Below are positions 18,869 to 28,585 of a DNA stretch of 32,480 bases, in pieces. This DNA is from Polynucleobacter sp. (GTDB taxonomy: Bacteria; Pseudomonadota; Gammaproteobacteria; Burkholderiales; Burkholderiaceae): assembly GCA_008015455.1 (NCBI GenBank), contig SSFP01000036.1:1-32480 (forward strand), given 5' to 3'. The notes below the pieces were generated by a model, which was not told the origin of the DNA, made no database searches, and saw nothing but the letters and a program-made list of their open reading frames with translations. Position numbers and translations under genes: made by a program. Each line of letters begins with the position of its first letter. Within the stretch, counting starts at the first letter, position 1.

Positions 18869-19636
18869 TTAATGGCCACCGCCGCTAGCCGCAGCAATAA
18901 AACCAGGAACTCTTGTTCTAGATTCAATAAATGCCATGACGCGATTCACAGTTAAAGCAGATATGACATATAAAGCAGTTACACCTAAATAAATCTCAAT
19001 ACCTCTTGAAGTTTCTTCTTGAGCTTGCATCGCAAAGAGAGTCAGTTCAGCCACTGAAACAGCAAACGCTACTGATGAGTTCTTAATGATGTTCATTGAC
19101 TCTGATGTCAAAGGCGGAATCACAATTCTTAAAGCCATCGGCAAGATGACATAACGATATGATTGCATGGTTGTTAGACCCATTGCCATCGCCGCAAAGC
19201 GTTGACCTCTGGGTAGCGCTCCAATACCAGCTCTGACTTGCTCAGCAATACGTGCTGAAGTAAAAAAGCCCAAAGCCAAGCTCACCAAAATAAATGAAGG
19301 CAAACCCTTCATCGCTGGAACAAGCGCAGGAACCACGTGATACCAAAGAAACACCTGAACAAGTACAGGAATATTTCTAAATAACTCGACCCAAACATTC
19401 CCTAAGGTTGTTAATGAGCGAGTAATGAAATTATCGGGGGGTAGCGTTCTAAATGTACCCATCAGGATACCTAGAATCATCGCCACTAATAAACCAAGAG
19501 CTGAAACCGATAAGGTCCAGCCCCATGCAGATAACATCCAATCGAGGTAGGTAATTTCTCCACCTGTCCCAAAACAGACAGGGGAGAAATCTTCCTCGAG
19601 AGTACTTTTACAAAATACTTCCCAATTCCAAGACAT
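18869..19636 (-). CDS. gltJ: Amino-acid ABC transporter permease
   Basis: FFTSARIAEQVRAGIGALPRGQRFAAMAMGLTTMQSYRYVILPMALRIVIPPLTSESMNIIKNSSVAFAVSVAEL; upstream of gltK. Confidence 0.94.
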   Translation of the reverse strand: MSWNWEVFCKSTLEEDFSPVCFGTGGEITYLDWMLSAWGWTLSVSALGLLVAMILGILMGTFRTLPPDNFITRSLTTLGNVWVELFRNIPVLVQVFLWYHVVPALVPAMKGLPSFILVSLALGFFTSARIAEQVRAGIGALPRGQRFAAMAMGLTTMQSYRYVILPMALRIVIPPLTSESMNIIKNSSVAFAVSVAELTLFAMQAQEETSRGIEIYLGVTALYVISALTVNRVMAFIESRTRVPGFIAAASGGGH

Positions 19637-19682
19637 TAAATATATTTACTTTCTACTACTTGCTTACTTGCTTGGTTGAGAA

Positions 19683-20579
19683 TTACTTCTTAGCGTACTC
19701 TTCAGCAGGCTTGTCGTTTGGATTAGCCCAAGCATCTTTAGTACTTGCTGACAAAGCTAGACCCACTTTATTGCCTTTTGGTGGAATTGGTTGCAAGAAC
19801 CATTTATCCCACAATTTAGCCAAAGTGCCGTCTTTCATCATTTTCTTGATGCTGTCATCAACAGTTTTCTTGAATGCTGGATCATCTTTACGAATCATGA
19901 TCGCGATAGGCTCAACAGCAATCACCTCACCAACGATTTTGAAGTCTGCTGGGTTTTTAGAGTTGGCGATGTTACCTGCCAAGATTGAACCGTCCATCAC
20001 GAACGCATCAGCACGGCCTGACTCTAACAACAAGAAGCTATCCGCGTGGTCTTTACCGAAAACCTCATCAAAGTTTACGCCAGTAGCGCGCTCATGCTTA
20101 CGCAATAGTTGAACTGATGTTGTACCAGTTGTTGTGGCCACTTTCTTACCATTTAACTGAGCCAAAGAAGTAATGCCTGAATTAGCTTTAACTGCAATAC
20201 GCACTTCTTCTACGTATGTAGTTACAGCAAATGCCACATCTTTTTGACGTGTTGCATTATTAGTTGTTGAACCGCACTCAATATCAACTGTACCGTTAGC
20301 AACTAACGGTAAACGATTTTGAGAAGTCACCGCTTGATACTTGATATCAAGTGACTTTAATTTCAATTGTTTTTGCACATCACCCAAAACTCGTTGGCAG
20401 ATTTCAACATGGTAACCAGCATATTTGCCATCACCCACCGTGTATGACAAGGCGCCTGAAGATTCGCGCACACCCATTGTGACTGCGCCAGATGATTTAA
20501 TTTTTGCCAATGTGTCTGCTTGCGCTGAGGCAACCAAACCTAAACCTAACATTGCTGCTACTAATAAGTTCTTTTTCAT
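19683..20579 (-). CDS. gltI: Glutamate/aspartate ABC transporter substrate-binding protein
   Basis: Signal peptide MKKNLLVAAMLGLGLVASAQA; SBP family 3 'VDIECGSTTNNATRQKDVAFAVTTYVEEVRIAVK'. Start at 20579 preferred over 20609. Confidence 0.95.
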   Translation of the reverse strand: MKKNLLVAAMLGLGLVASAQADTLAKIKSSGAVTMGVRESSGALSYTVGDGKYAGYHVEICQRVLGDVQKQLKLKSLDIKYQAVTSQNRLPLVANGTVDIECGSTTNNATRQKDVAFAVTTYVEEVRIAVKANSGITSLAQLNGKKVATTTGTTSVQLLRKHERATGVNFDEVFGKDHADSFLLLESGRADAFVMDGSILAGNIANSKNPADFKIVGEVIAVEPIAIMIRKDDPAFKKTVDDSIKKMMKDGTLAKLWDKWFLQPIPPKGNKVGLALSASTKDAWANPNDKPAEEYAKK

Positions 20580-20731
20580 TGCTGCTCCTTCGTTGTTATT
20601 CAAAACCATTAAAAATGGTCATTTCATAGATCAAACTAATCAAGCTAATCAAAAAAAGCCAGATTTATAGTTTTTAGCAGATTTTGACAAATAAAGGGAG
20701 AGGGGCAAGCACCTATTTTGTGCAAGCAGGC

Positions 20732-22144
20732 TCAAATCATCAGGCTAATTTTAGTTCCTGACTGGGGCTCGCTGAATTCATTCAAATACGGGCTCTCTAA
20801 AGCAACTCTCAGGTTGTGTTGCAATGCAATCTCTTTGACGATTGACAAGCCTAAGCCACTACCAGATTCACCACTATCGCCCCTAAAAAAGCGATTAAAG
20901 ACTTTATCTTGATATTGCAAGGGAATACCTGGGCCATTATCAATAACACTCAGTCCGTGTCGGTCGATTTGGATCGTGACATGACTACCTCTTGGGCAGT
21001 AACGCAAAGCATTGTCAATTAAATTCCCAATACATTCAGCAAGCAACAGTTCAGAACCTCTAATAACTAATTCAGGAACTTGGATATCTACCCCTAAATC
21101 AATCCCTAGTTTTTGAGCCTGAGGGTAGTAGTCCATCACCAAATTCTTAGACAACTCAACTAAATCTACCGGCTTACTTAAATCAATTTCATAGCCATGC
21201 TCTGCCTTGGTCATTGATAAAAGCTGCTCAGTTAGACGCACGGATGTATCAGCAGTTTTTGATAAGCCATCGATAATTTTGGAAAGCTCATCAGTCATGG
21301 GTTCTTTTTTTGCCAGACCCACTTGTGTTTTAACAATCGCCCAAGGAGTTCTTAACTGGTGAGCCGCATTACCAATAAATCTTTTTCTCAAGTTAACTAG
21401 ATTCGTTAATCTTGATAAATAAATATTTAAGCTTTCAATAAAAGGTACTAATTCTTTTGGTAATGATTGACTGTCTATCGTGCTGAGATCAGCTTCATCA
21501 CGATTAGCCAATGCCTGGCTAAAGCCTTTAATTGGTTTTAGAGTTTTATTGATAACCAACCAAATAAGCGCTGTTAAGCCCATCAACAAAAGTGTTTGTC
21601 CAGCCAATAACTCACGCAAGATGTGAGAAATCAGCGATTTACGAGCCTCAAGAGTTTCAGCTACTTTAATGGTCACCAAGCCTCTTACCTGAGTCCGGGC
21701 TTTGGGTTGAGAGCTCTCAACTAATGAATGTTTTAAAACGGCTAGACGAATCGGTACACCATTTAATTCTTGATCCTGAAAACTCACCAGCGAAAAATAA
21801 TTAACATGATTTTGTGCAGGATCTTCTGGATTCGGTAATCGCGCATTACCGACTAAATGTTTATTCTCAAAATCCAAGACCTCATAAAAAAATCTTGAAC
21901 CAATATTGTTTTCAAAAAGATAAGTGGCTGATTGTGGCACCTCGACCTGCAGTTGCCCATCTTTTAAGCGTAGCTCCTCTGCTACTGTTCTAGCTGCAAT
22001 GTATAAAGAACGGTCATACGCCGCATTAGCAGCATCAACCGCATTCTTATAAGAGAAAAAAGCATTGATCAGAGTGAGCCCTACCAGTGGCAATACCAGC
22101 CAAGCTAATAGCGCTTGCTTGAGTGACTTGAGTTTAAACATCAT
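20732..22144 (-). CDS. tctE: Two-component sensor histidine kinase (TctE-like)
   Basis: Two TM segments, GNAAHQLRTPWAIVKTQ H-box, DNALRYCPRG and FNRFFRGDSGESGSGLGLSIV ATPase motifs; overlaps tctD by 4 bp and lies next to tctCBA. Confidence 0.9.
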   Translation of the reverse strand: MMFKLKSLKQALLAWLVLPLVGLTLINAFFSYKNAVDAANAAYDRSLYIAARTVAEELRLKDGQLQVEVPQSATYLFENNIGSRFFYEVLDFENKHLVGNARLPNPEDPAQNHVNYFSLVSFQDQELNGVPIRLAVLKHSLVESSQPKARTQVRGLVTIKVAETLEARKSLISHILRELLAGQTLLLMGLTALIWLVINKTLKPIKGFSQALANRDEADLSTIDSQSLPKELVPFIESLNIYLSRLTNLVNLRKRFIGNAAHQLRTPWAIVKTQVGLAKKEPMTDELSKIIDGLSKTADTSVRLTEQLLSMTKAEHGYEIDLSKPVDLVELSKNLVMDYYPQAQKLGIDLGVDIQVPELVIRGSELLLAECIGNLIDNALRYCPRGSHVTIQIDRHGLSVIDNGPGIPLQYQDKVFNRFFRGDSGESGSGLGLSIVKEIALQHNLRVALESPYLNEFSEPQSGTKISLMI

Positions 22145-22809
22145 GCCTCAATCCTCAAGATGTATCCAATGCCCCGCACTGTCGCAATCTCGCAACCCAT
22201 TCCTTGATGAATTTTTTTTCTAATTCTGTAAATCAGGACCTCAACTGCATCCACTGCTGCAGGCTCACTCTGAAAGACTTGATCATGTAAAAAATCTTTT
22301 GCAACGACTCGATTTTTTCTTTCAAACAAGATTTCTAATAATTTACTTTCTCGAGGAGTTAAAGAAATTAAATCTTGTTTGCAAAAGAAACTGCCATTAC
22401 TTTTGTCAAAACTGATAGCACCATAACTTTCAATAGAATTAACCATCTGGGGTGATCTTCTTAAAAGCGCATGCACTCGCGCATCTAATTCTTCTAAGTC
22501 GAAAGGTTTAGGTAAATAATCATCAGCCCCCGCATTTAAACCTTTGACACGATCCCCAACATCAGCCCTAGCAGTCAAGATCAATACAGGTACAAAGTCT
22601 TTTCTAGCCCTAATTTCTTGTAAAACTGATAAGCCATCGCGCTTAGGTAAGTTGAGATCCAAAATAACCAGCTTAAAGTCATGGTCATACAGTTGATGTG
22701 CAGCTTCATTTCCATCGCTCGCCAAAGTAACATCCAAGCCCATTTTTCGAAGGGCTGAGCCTAACCACAGGGCTAGCTCTTGGGTATCTTCAACAAGTAA
22801 AACTTTCAT
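22141..22809 (-). CDS. tctD: OmpR-family response regulator (TctD-like)
   Basis: MKVLLVEDTQELALWLGSAL, VILDLNLPKRDGL, winged-helix C-terminus; divergent from tctC. Confidence 0.9.
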   Translation of the reverse strand: MKVLLVEDTQELALWLGSALRKMGLDVTLASDGNEAAHQLYDHDFKLVILDLNLPKRDGLSVLQEIRARKDFVPVLILTARADVGDRVKGLNAGADDYLPKPFDLEELDARVHALLRRSPQMVNSIESYGAISFDKSNGSFFCKQDLISLTPRESKLLEILFERKNRVVAKDFLHDQVFQSEPAAVDAVEVLIYRIRKKIHQGMGCEIATVRGIGYILRIEA

Positions 22810-22830
22810 TAGGGTAAAACCTTAGTCCTT

Positions 22831-22884
22831 TTGACAGCCAATTGACAGTGGCATTTGTCATGATGCCATGGTCATAGCTATATG
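22831..22884 (+). promoter_or_regulatory. Candidate tctC promoter with upstream direct repeats (putative TctD operator)
   Basis: TTGACAG at 22831-22837 and 22842-22848 (11-bp period); -35-like TTGTCA 22855-22860, 18-bp spacer, -10-like TATATG 22879-22884; inverted repeat TGGCAT-N8-ATGCCA 22849-22868. Confidence 0.45.
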
Positions 22885-22936
22885 ACTTTAGTTATTTAGC
22901 AATTTAACCAATTTATCAAGCAAATAGGAGTTATAC

Positions 22937-23917
22937 ATGAAATTATCACGCAGAGACTTTCTAGCATATAGCAGTGCTTTAGGTGCTAGCACCTTGTTGC
23001 CATTTAATGTATTGGCTCAAGGCAAACCTCTATTTGACTCAATCAATATGTTTATTCCGGCAGCACCTGGTGGTGGCTGGGACGGTACAGGTCGAGCCAT
23101 TGAAGCCGCGGCAAAAGATGCTGGCCTAGTAGGCTCATTCCAGTTTGAAAACGTTGGCGGCGCTGGCGGCATGGTGGGCTTACCTCGCTTTGTTAATCAA
23201 CGTAAAGGTCAAGGCAATACATTGATGGTTGGCGGTTCAGTGATGGTAGGTGCTGCGATCACCAACAAGAGCCCTGTAACGATGAAAGACGTTACCCCCA
23301 TTGCAAAATTAACAGAAGAAGCAGGTGTGATCGCTGTTCCTGTTGATGGCAAGATTAAGAACTGGAAAGATCTTGAGGCTGCATTTAAAGCCAATCCAAA
23401 AGCTGTATCAGTAGCAGGTGGTAGTGCAGGCGGTACAGATCATCAACTTCTTGGTTTGATCATTAAAGCACTTGGTAAAAACCCAAGAGATGCTGCTTAT
23501 GTTGCTTTTGCTGGCGGTGGCCCTGCTAACGCGGCAATTCTTGGTGGTCAAGTGACTGCTGGTATCTCAGGTTACTCAGAGTTTGAAGAGCAAATCAAAG
23601 CTGGTCGTATGCGTGCTATTGCTGTTTCTGGCAATAAACGTATCCCTGGTATTGATGTACCAACACTCAAAGAACTTGGCGTTAACGTGACTGCTGCGAA
23701 CTGGCGTGGTGTTTTTGCTGCTCCTGGCATCAATGCACAACAAAAAGCAGCTTTAGTTGATTTGATTACTAAGATGCACGCATCTAAAGGCTGGAAAGAA
23801 ACTTTAGAAAAAAGAAAGTGGACAGACGTCTTCACAGCAGGCGCAGCATTTGAGACACAAATCAAACAAAGCATTGCTGATACTGAGGCTGTTCTGAAAG
23901 AGCTTGGCTTAGCATGA
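22937..23917 (+). CDS. tctC: Tripartite tricarboxylate transporter substrate-binding protein (TctC/Bug), Tat-type signal
   Basis: MKLSRRDFLAYSSALGASTLLPFNVLAQ; Bug fold 'INMFIPAAPGGGWDGTGRAIEAAAK'; followed by tctB and tctA. Confidence 0.93.
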   Translation: MKLSRRDFLAYSSALGASTLLPFNVLAQGKPLFDSINMFIPAAPGGGWDGTGRAIEAAAKDAGLVGSFQFENVGGAGGMVGLPRFVNQRKGQGNTLMVGGSVMVGAAITNKSPVTMKDVTPIAKLTEEAGVIAVPVDGKIKNWKDLEAAFKANPKAVSVAGGSAGGTDHQLLGLIIKALGKNPRDAAYVAFAGGGPANAAILGGQVTAGISGYSEFEEQIKAGRMRAIAVSGNKRIPGIDVPTLKELGVNVTAANWRGVFAAPGINAQQKAALVDLITKMHASKGWKETLEKRKWTDVFTAGAAFETQIKQSIADTEAVLKELGLA

Positions 23918-24378
23918 ACGCCAAAATTGTCTCCGGTTTATTGTTAGCGCTATGTGCTATTGGCATTTGGCAAGCAACAATTATTCCTGAGTCAACCATG
24001 TACTCTGAGGTTGGGCCAATCTTGGCCCCCTCAGTAGTGATTGGTGTTTTGACTCTACTGGGAATTATTTATTTATTAAGCTCCATCAGAGGTAAATCTC
24101 CTGACTGCATTGAGTCAGAAGATGAAGTGCCATTAGAAGGTGGCAATACAAGGCTTATTTATTTCCTTGTCGCCGGAATGCTTTTCATTTTTTTAGTCAA
24201 GCCGATTGGCTTTTTAATTCCAGCAACCATTTGTGGTGTCGGAGTTGCCAAATCATTTGATGCTCCAACAAATCTGAAAACTATCTCTATTTGTTTGGCG
24301 ATTACGCTGGCATTTTGGGGACTATTCTCAGCACTTCTTGGTGTTGATTTAGGTCCACTATTTAAACTTCCTTTTTAA
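23914..24378 (+). CDS. tctB: Tripartite tricarboxylate transporter small membrane subunit
   Basis: About 4 TM segments; overlaps the tctC stop (ATGA); followed by tctA. Confidence 0.9.
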   Translation: MNAKIVSGLLLALCAIGIWQATIIPESTMYSEVGPILAPSVVIGVLTLLGIIYLLSSIRGKSPDCIESEDEVPLEGGNTRLIYFLVAGMLFIFLVKPIGFLIPATICGVGVAKSFDAPTNLKTISICLAITLAFWGLFSALLGVDLGPLFKLPF

Positions 24379-24390
24379 GAACTAAAAAAT

Positions 24391-25899
24391 ATGGGTTCAT
24401 TTGACTCCTTAATGCAAGGCTTTGCCGTTGCATTACAACCAATGACTTTAATGTATGGTTTTCTTGGTTGTCTTGTCGGAACATTGATTGGTGTCTTACC
24501 AGGTATTGGGCCTGCACTAACCATTGCTTTGTTACTGCCATTAACTTTTAAAGTACCAGCAACAGCTATGTTTGTGCTGTTTGCGGGCATCTATTACGGC
24601 GCGATGTATGGCGGTTCAACCACTTCCATCTTATTAAATACACCTGGTGAATCAGCCACGATTGTTACTTCTCTAGAAGGCAATAAGATGGCTAGACGTG
24701 GTCGCGCGGGTCCTGCATTAGCAACAGCTGCGATTGGTAGCTTTATTGCTGGCACGATTGGCACGATTGCATTGACCTTCTTTGCTCCGTTGGTTGTTGA
24801 TGTAGCACTAGCTTTTGGTCCTGCTGAATACTTTAGCTTAATGGTTTTAGCTTTAATTATGGTTTCTGCAGTACTAGGCAACTCTGCGCTTAGAGGGTTA
24901 ATCAGTTTATTTGCTGGCTTATTGTTTGGTTTGGTTGGTATTGATTTGCAAACAGGCCAAGCCAGATTTACTTTTGGGCAAGCTGAACTTCTAGATGGCA
25001 TTGAGGTCACCATTGCAGCCGTTGGTTTATTTGCGATTGGAGAAGCTCTTTATTTAGCTTGGCAAGGTAAAGAGAATAAGAACTCTGAAGTGCTTAAAGT
25101 TTCAGGCAGTCTTTGGTTAAGCAAAGAAGATTGGAAGCGCTCTTGGAAACCTTGGATCCGTGGAGCTTTTTTTGGATTCCCTGTTGGTGCCATGCCAGCT
25201 GGTGGCGCTGAGTTACCAACACTCCTATCATATTACACAGAGAAAAAGCTTTCAAAAAACCCAGAAGAATTTGGTAATGGTGCTATTGAAGGTGTAGCGG
25301 GTCCTGAAGCAGCGAATAATGCATCAGCTGCAGGTGTTTTGATGCCTCTATTAACACTAGGCATTCCAACCTCTGCAACAGCCGCGATCATTCTGTCAGC
25401 ATTTGAGTCTTATGGTATTCAGGTAGGTCCACAGCTATTTACTCAACAAAGTGGTTTGGTGTGGACTTTAATTGCCAGCTTGTACATCGGCAACGTTATC
25501 TTATTAGTTCTGAATCTACCTCTAGTCGGGTTGTGGGTGAAGTTACTTAAGATTCCTCCACCATGGTTATACGCTGGCATTATTGTTATTTCAGCAGCAG
25601 GTGTTTATGGCTCTGGTAATTCAGCGTTTGATGTGGGCTTACTGTTCTTCTTTGGTTTGCTCGGGTTTGTGATGCGTCGCTTTGATTTCCCAGCGGCTCC
25701 CATGATCATTGGTTTGATCTTAGGGCCAATGGCTGAACAATCGATGCGACAAGCAATGACGATTAGTCAAGGTCAATGGAGCACATTCTTTACAAGACCT
25801 ATTTCAGGATCCATCATGGCTCTTGCAATTGCTCTACTAGTTATCCCACCGATTATTAAAATGGTGAAGATCAAACGCGTAGGGCACGCACTCAGATAA
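24391..25899 (+). CDS. tctA: Tripartite tricarboxylate transporter large permease subunit
   Basis: [62 protein letters not shown]. Confidence 0.96.
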   Translation: MGSFDSLMQGFAVALQPMTLMYGFLGCLVGTLIGVLPGIGPALTIALLLPLTFKVPATAMFVLFAGIYYGAMYGGSTTSILLNTPGESATIVTSLEGNKMARRGRAGPALATAAIGSFIAGTIGTIALTFFAPLVVDVALAFGPAEYFSLMVLALIMVSAVLGNSALRGLISLFAGLLFGLVGIDLQTGQARFTFGQAELLDGIEVTIAAVGLFAIGEALYLAWQGKENKNSEVLKVSGSLWLSKEDWKRSWKPWIRGAFFGFPVGAMPAGGAELPTLLSYYTEKKLSKNPEEFGNGAIEGVAGPEAANNASAAGVLMPLLTLGIPTSATAAIILSAFESYGIQVGPQLFTQQSGLVWTLIASLYIGNVILLVLNLPLVGLWVKLLKIPPPWLYAGIIVISAAGVYGSGNSAFDVGLLFFFGLLGFVMRRFDFPAAPMIIGLILGPMAEQSMRQAMTISQGQWSTFFTRPISGSIMALAIALLVIPPIIKMVKIKRVGHALR

Positions 25900-25922
25900 T
25901 CATTTCAATAAATAAAATTAAC

Positions 25923-25957
25923 AAAAAAGTCCTTCAAATAATTGAAGGACTTTTTTT
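25923..25957. terminator. Bidirectional terminator between tctA and the CaiB-family gene
   Basis: aaaaaAGTCCTTCAA-ataa-TTGAAGGACTttttttt. Confidence 0.88.
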
Positions 25958-27149
25958 ATTGAATGATTTTTTTATTTCTTAACTCAGCGATTTCTTCTTC
26001 TGAGTAATTCATCAACTTCAGCAACTCTTGAGTATGCTGACCTAAATCAGGGGGATCCATGCGAATCGGTAATCGCTCCCCTCCCAAAGTAATGGGCAAT
26101 AAAGGCGTCTTTGTAACCTCACCAGCATGCGGACCTGAACTCATTCGAACCTCACCTAAGCCATTGGTGGCTAATAAATGAGGGTCTTCAAATAAGTCTT
26201 GGGGTTTCGTGATCGGCGCGTATGGCAAACCATTTTTCTCAAAAATGGCAGCCACTTCATCAAGGTCTATCGTCAAGAAGAGCTCTCTTAGAATGGGTAG
26301 GAGCAAGCTTCTATTTTGAACTCTTAGATTATTAGTTTTCAATCGCTCATCAGCTCTCAAAACTTCTAATTTAAAAGCCTGACAGAATGTCTCCCACTGC
26401 GTATCTGAAACAACTGCCAAAAATATTTGTTCTTGATTTTTAACTTCAAAAACATCATAGATACCCCAGGCAGAAATTCGGCTAGGCATGGGTGATGGCG
26501 CTTTACCAGTGGTTGCAAATTGCATCATGTGCTGACCAACTAATAAAACGTTATTTTCAAATAAAGCCGATTGAACTTCTTGACCTAAACCCGTTTGATC
26601 TCTTTCTTTTAGAGCTGCCATGACACCAATGGCACCAAAGATGCCACCCATGATGTCATTCACTGAGCTGCCCGCTCTCAAAGGACGTCCCTCAGGGCCT
26701 GTCATATAAGCAAGCCCGCCCATCATTTGTACCACTTCATCAAGCGCAGTCCGATGATCATAGGGGCCGGGCAAAAACCCCTTGTGAGAGACATAAATGA
26801 GATGAGGGTATTTTTTAGCAAGGGTTTCATAGTCAAACCCATAAGTTGCCATCATGCCGGCTCTAAAGTTTTCACTCACTACATCAGCGCTAGCTATGAG
26901 TTTTTCAACCAGCTCTCGTCCTTCGGATGTCTTTAGATCAACTGAAATACTTTTCTTATTCCTGTTGAACATAGAAAAAAAGCCGGCACCAGACCCTAGT
27001 AGATGGCGAGTTTTATCTCCCTCCAGTGGTTCAATTTTGATAACCTCTGCACCCAAATCAGCAAGTACCATACCGCAGGTGGGGCCCATCACCATATGTG
27101 TGAATTCAATGACGCGAATACCAGAGTAAGGCAGGCTCTTTTTAACCAT
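25956..27149 (-). CDS. Class III (CaiB/BaiF) CoA-transferase
   Basis: YSGIRVIEFTHMVMGPTCGMVLADLGAEVIKIEPLEGDKTR, NRNKKSISVDLKTSEGRELVEKL, RAGSSVNDIMGGIFGAIG (putative catalytic Asp). Confidence 0.94.
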   Translation of the reverse strand: MVKKSLPYSGIRVIEFTHMVMGPTCGMVLADLGAEVIKIEPLEGDKTRHLLGSGAGFFSMFNRNKKSISVDLKTSEGRELVEKLIASADVVSENFRAGMMATYGFDYETLAKKYPHLIYVSHKGFLPGPYDHRTALDEVVQMMGGLAYMTGPEGRPLRAGSSVNDIMGGIFGAIGVMAALKERDQTGLGQEVQSALFENNVLLVGQHMMQFATTGKAPSPMPSRISAWGIYDVFEVKNQEQIFLAVVSDTQWETFCQAFKLEVLRADERLKTNNLRVQNRSLLLPILRELFLTIDLDEVAAIFEKNGLPYAPITKPQDLFEDPHLLATNGLGEVRMSSGPHAGEVTKTPLLPITLGGERLPIRMDPPDLGQHTQELLKLMNYSEEEIAELRNKKIIQ

Positions 27150-28065
27150 TCAATTCAAATCCCTTAGGAATACCCGCCTCAGGAGTCATGCCATAGATTT
27201 GCTCATTCGGCAGCGCAGCTTGCAGCACTTTTCTAGCAGCTAATAATTTTTCAAATTGAATCCCAGTGCTTACACCCATGGCTTCAAACATAAAAACTAA
27301 ATCTTCTGTCACCACATTACCTGATGCCCCAGGGGCATAAGGGCACCCGCCTAAGCCGCCCTGAGAAGCATCAAATGTTCTGACACCCTCTTCATAGGCT
27401 GCTAAACAGTTAGCCAACCCTAAGCCTCTAGTGTTGTGCATATGAGCCGCTCCGGCTTTAGAGCCCAACTCTTGGAATAGTTGTTTAAACAAACGTTTAA
27501 CTTGAGCAGGGTTTGCGTATCCCGTTGTGTCGGATAGACCCACCTCATTAACCCCCATATTGGCTAATGCCACTGCCAAAGAAATGACTTCAGACTCTGG
27601 CACTTGCCCTTGAAGTGTGCAACCAAATGCTGTTGAAATACCAACCTCTACGGATACATGAGGAGCTACTTCATTTTTTAACTTCACAATTTGAGCAACT
27701 TGCTCCACCATCTCTTGAGGAGTCTTACGAACATTGGCTAATGAATGCGCTTGGCTTGCAGATACAGGAATCGTTAATTTATCAACCCCCGCCTCAAGGG
27801 CTGCCTGAGCACCCTGGAGATTAGGCACCAAAGCTAAAACAGTTCCTAATTGCCATGACTTGGATTGCCGCACAACTTCTGGGGTATCTGCCATTTGTGG
27901 CAAAAGCTTAGGTGGTACAAATGAGCCCACTTCAATTTCTTGAATACCTGAATCGTATAAAGCCTTTAACCAGAGCAACTTCTGCTCTGTGGGCATGATG
28001 CTTTTAATAGATTGCAATCCATCGCGAGGTCCCACCTCGCTAATCTGAACTTGTTGACGTTTCAT
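27142..28065 (-). CDS. Hydroxymethylglutaryl-CoA lyase family protein
   Basis: ISEVGPRDGLQS, IEVGSFVPPKLLPQMADT, GLSDTTGYANP, HMHNTRGLGLAN, QGGLGGCPYAPGASGNVVTEDLV. MKRQQVQ start at 28065 preferred over 28089. Overlaps the CoA-transferase start by 8 bp. Confidence 0.93.
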   Translation of the reverse strand: MKRQQVQISEVGPRDGLQSIKSIMPTEQKLLWLKALYDSGIQEIEVGSFVPPKLLPQMADTPEVVRQSKSWQLGTVLALVPNLQGAQAALEAGVDKLTIPVSASQAHSLANVRKTPQEMVEQVAQIVKLKNEVAPHVSVEVGISTAFGCTLQGQVPESEVISLAVALANMGVNEVGLSDTTGYANPAQVKRLFKQLFQELGSKAGAAHMHNTRGLGLANCLAAYEEGVRTFDASQGGLGGCPYAPGASGNVVTEDLVFMFEAMGVSTGIQFEKLLAARKVLQAALPNEQIYGMTPEAGIPKGFELNG

Positions 28066-28112
28066 GATTTCATTGTAGTTAAGAATCATGAAATCTGCCG
28101 AAAAACCTCAAA

Positions 28113-28499
28113 TCAAAATTGAGCCGCCACAAACTTTTTAACTGGTGTTGGCTCTCGCATTTCATTAAGTGCCACAAAAACAATTTCACAAGCTGTTGTC
28201 TTTGTATAGCTGCCCTCTGTAGGGTGAGCAGAACGAACTTCAACTTTAATTTTCATACTAGATCGTCCTGTAGAAAGAATGCTTGCCTCAACCTCTACTA
28301 GATCCCCGATTGCAATGGGGCGAATAAAGTCAATGTGGCCTACAGATGCTGTGACGCAATAAGAACCTGACCAAGCTGAGGCACAAACATACCCAGCCTC
28401 ATCAATCCATTTCATGACGGTGCCGCCATGAACTTTCCCACCAAAATTGACTGTGCTGGGCTCTGCTAAAAATCGCAAAGTAATATTAGACTGCGACAT
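28113..28499 (-). CDS. Hotdog-fold acyl-CoA thioesterase (YciA-like)
   Basis: NFGGKVHGGTVMKWIDEAGYVCASAWSGSYCVTASVGHIDFIRPIAIGDLVEVEASI. Confidence 0.9.
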   Translation of the reverse strand: MSQSNITLRFLAEPSTVNFGGKVHGGTVMKWIDEAGYVCASAWSGSYCVTASVGHIDFIRPIAIGDLVEVEASILSTGRSSMKIKVEVRSAHPTEGSYTKTTACEIVFVALNEMREPTPVKKFVAAQF

Positions 28500-28545
28500 G
28501 AAATTTATCTTTCTAGGCTAGTGATGGATTGAGATCCAAATAAAA

Positions 28546-28567
28546 AGGCCTATCAATTGATAGGCCT
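28546..28567 (-). terminator. Terminator downstream of the Bug receptor gene
   Basis: Perfect 22-nt palindrome AGGCCTATCAATTGATAGGCCT followed by TTTTTA on the minus strand. Confidence 0.75.
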
Positions 28568-28585
28568 GTTCTGACAGAGTAAAAA

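Noticed and set aside
19660-20112. 150-aa plus-strand ORF opposite gltI
   Set aside because: Antisense to gltI, no family signal, no convincing start context.
24594-25013. 139-aa minus-strand ORF inside tctA
   Set aside because: Antisense to conserved tctA; low-complexity Ala/Ser/Thr/Pro/Lys composition with no domain.
28024-28040. Perfect hairpin GCGAGGT-ccc-ACCTCGC near the 5' end of the HMG-CoA lyase gene
   Set aside because: It encodes the conserved EVGPRDG motif, so the symmetry is probably a codon coincidence.
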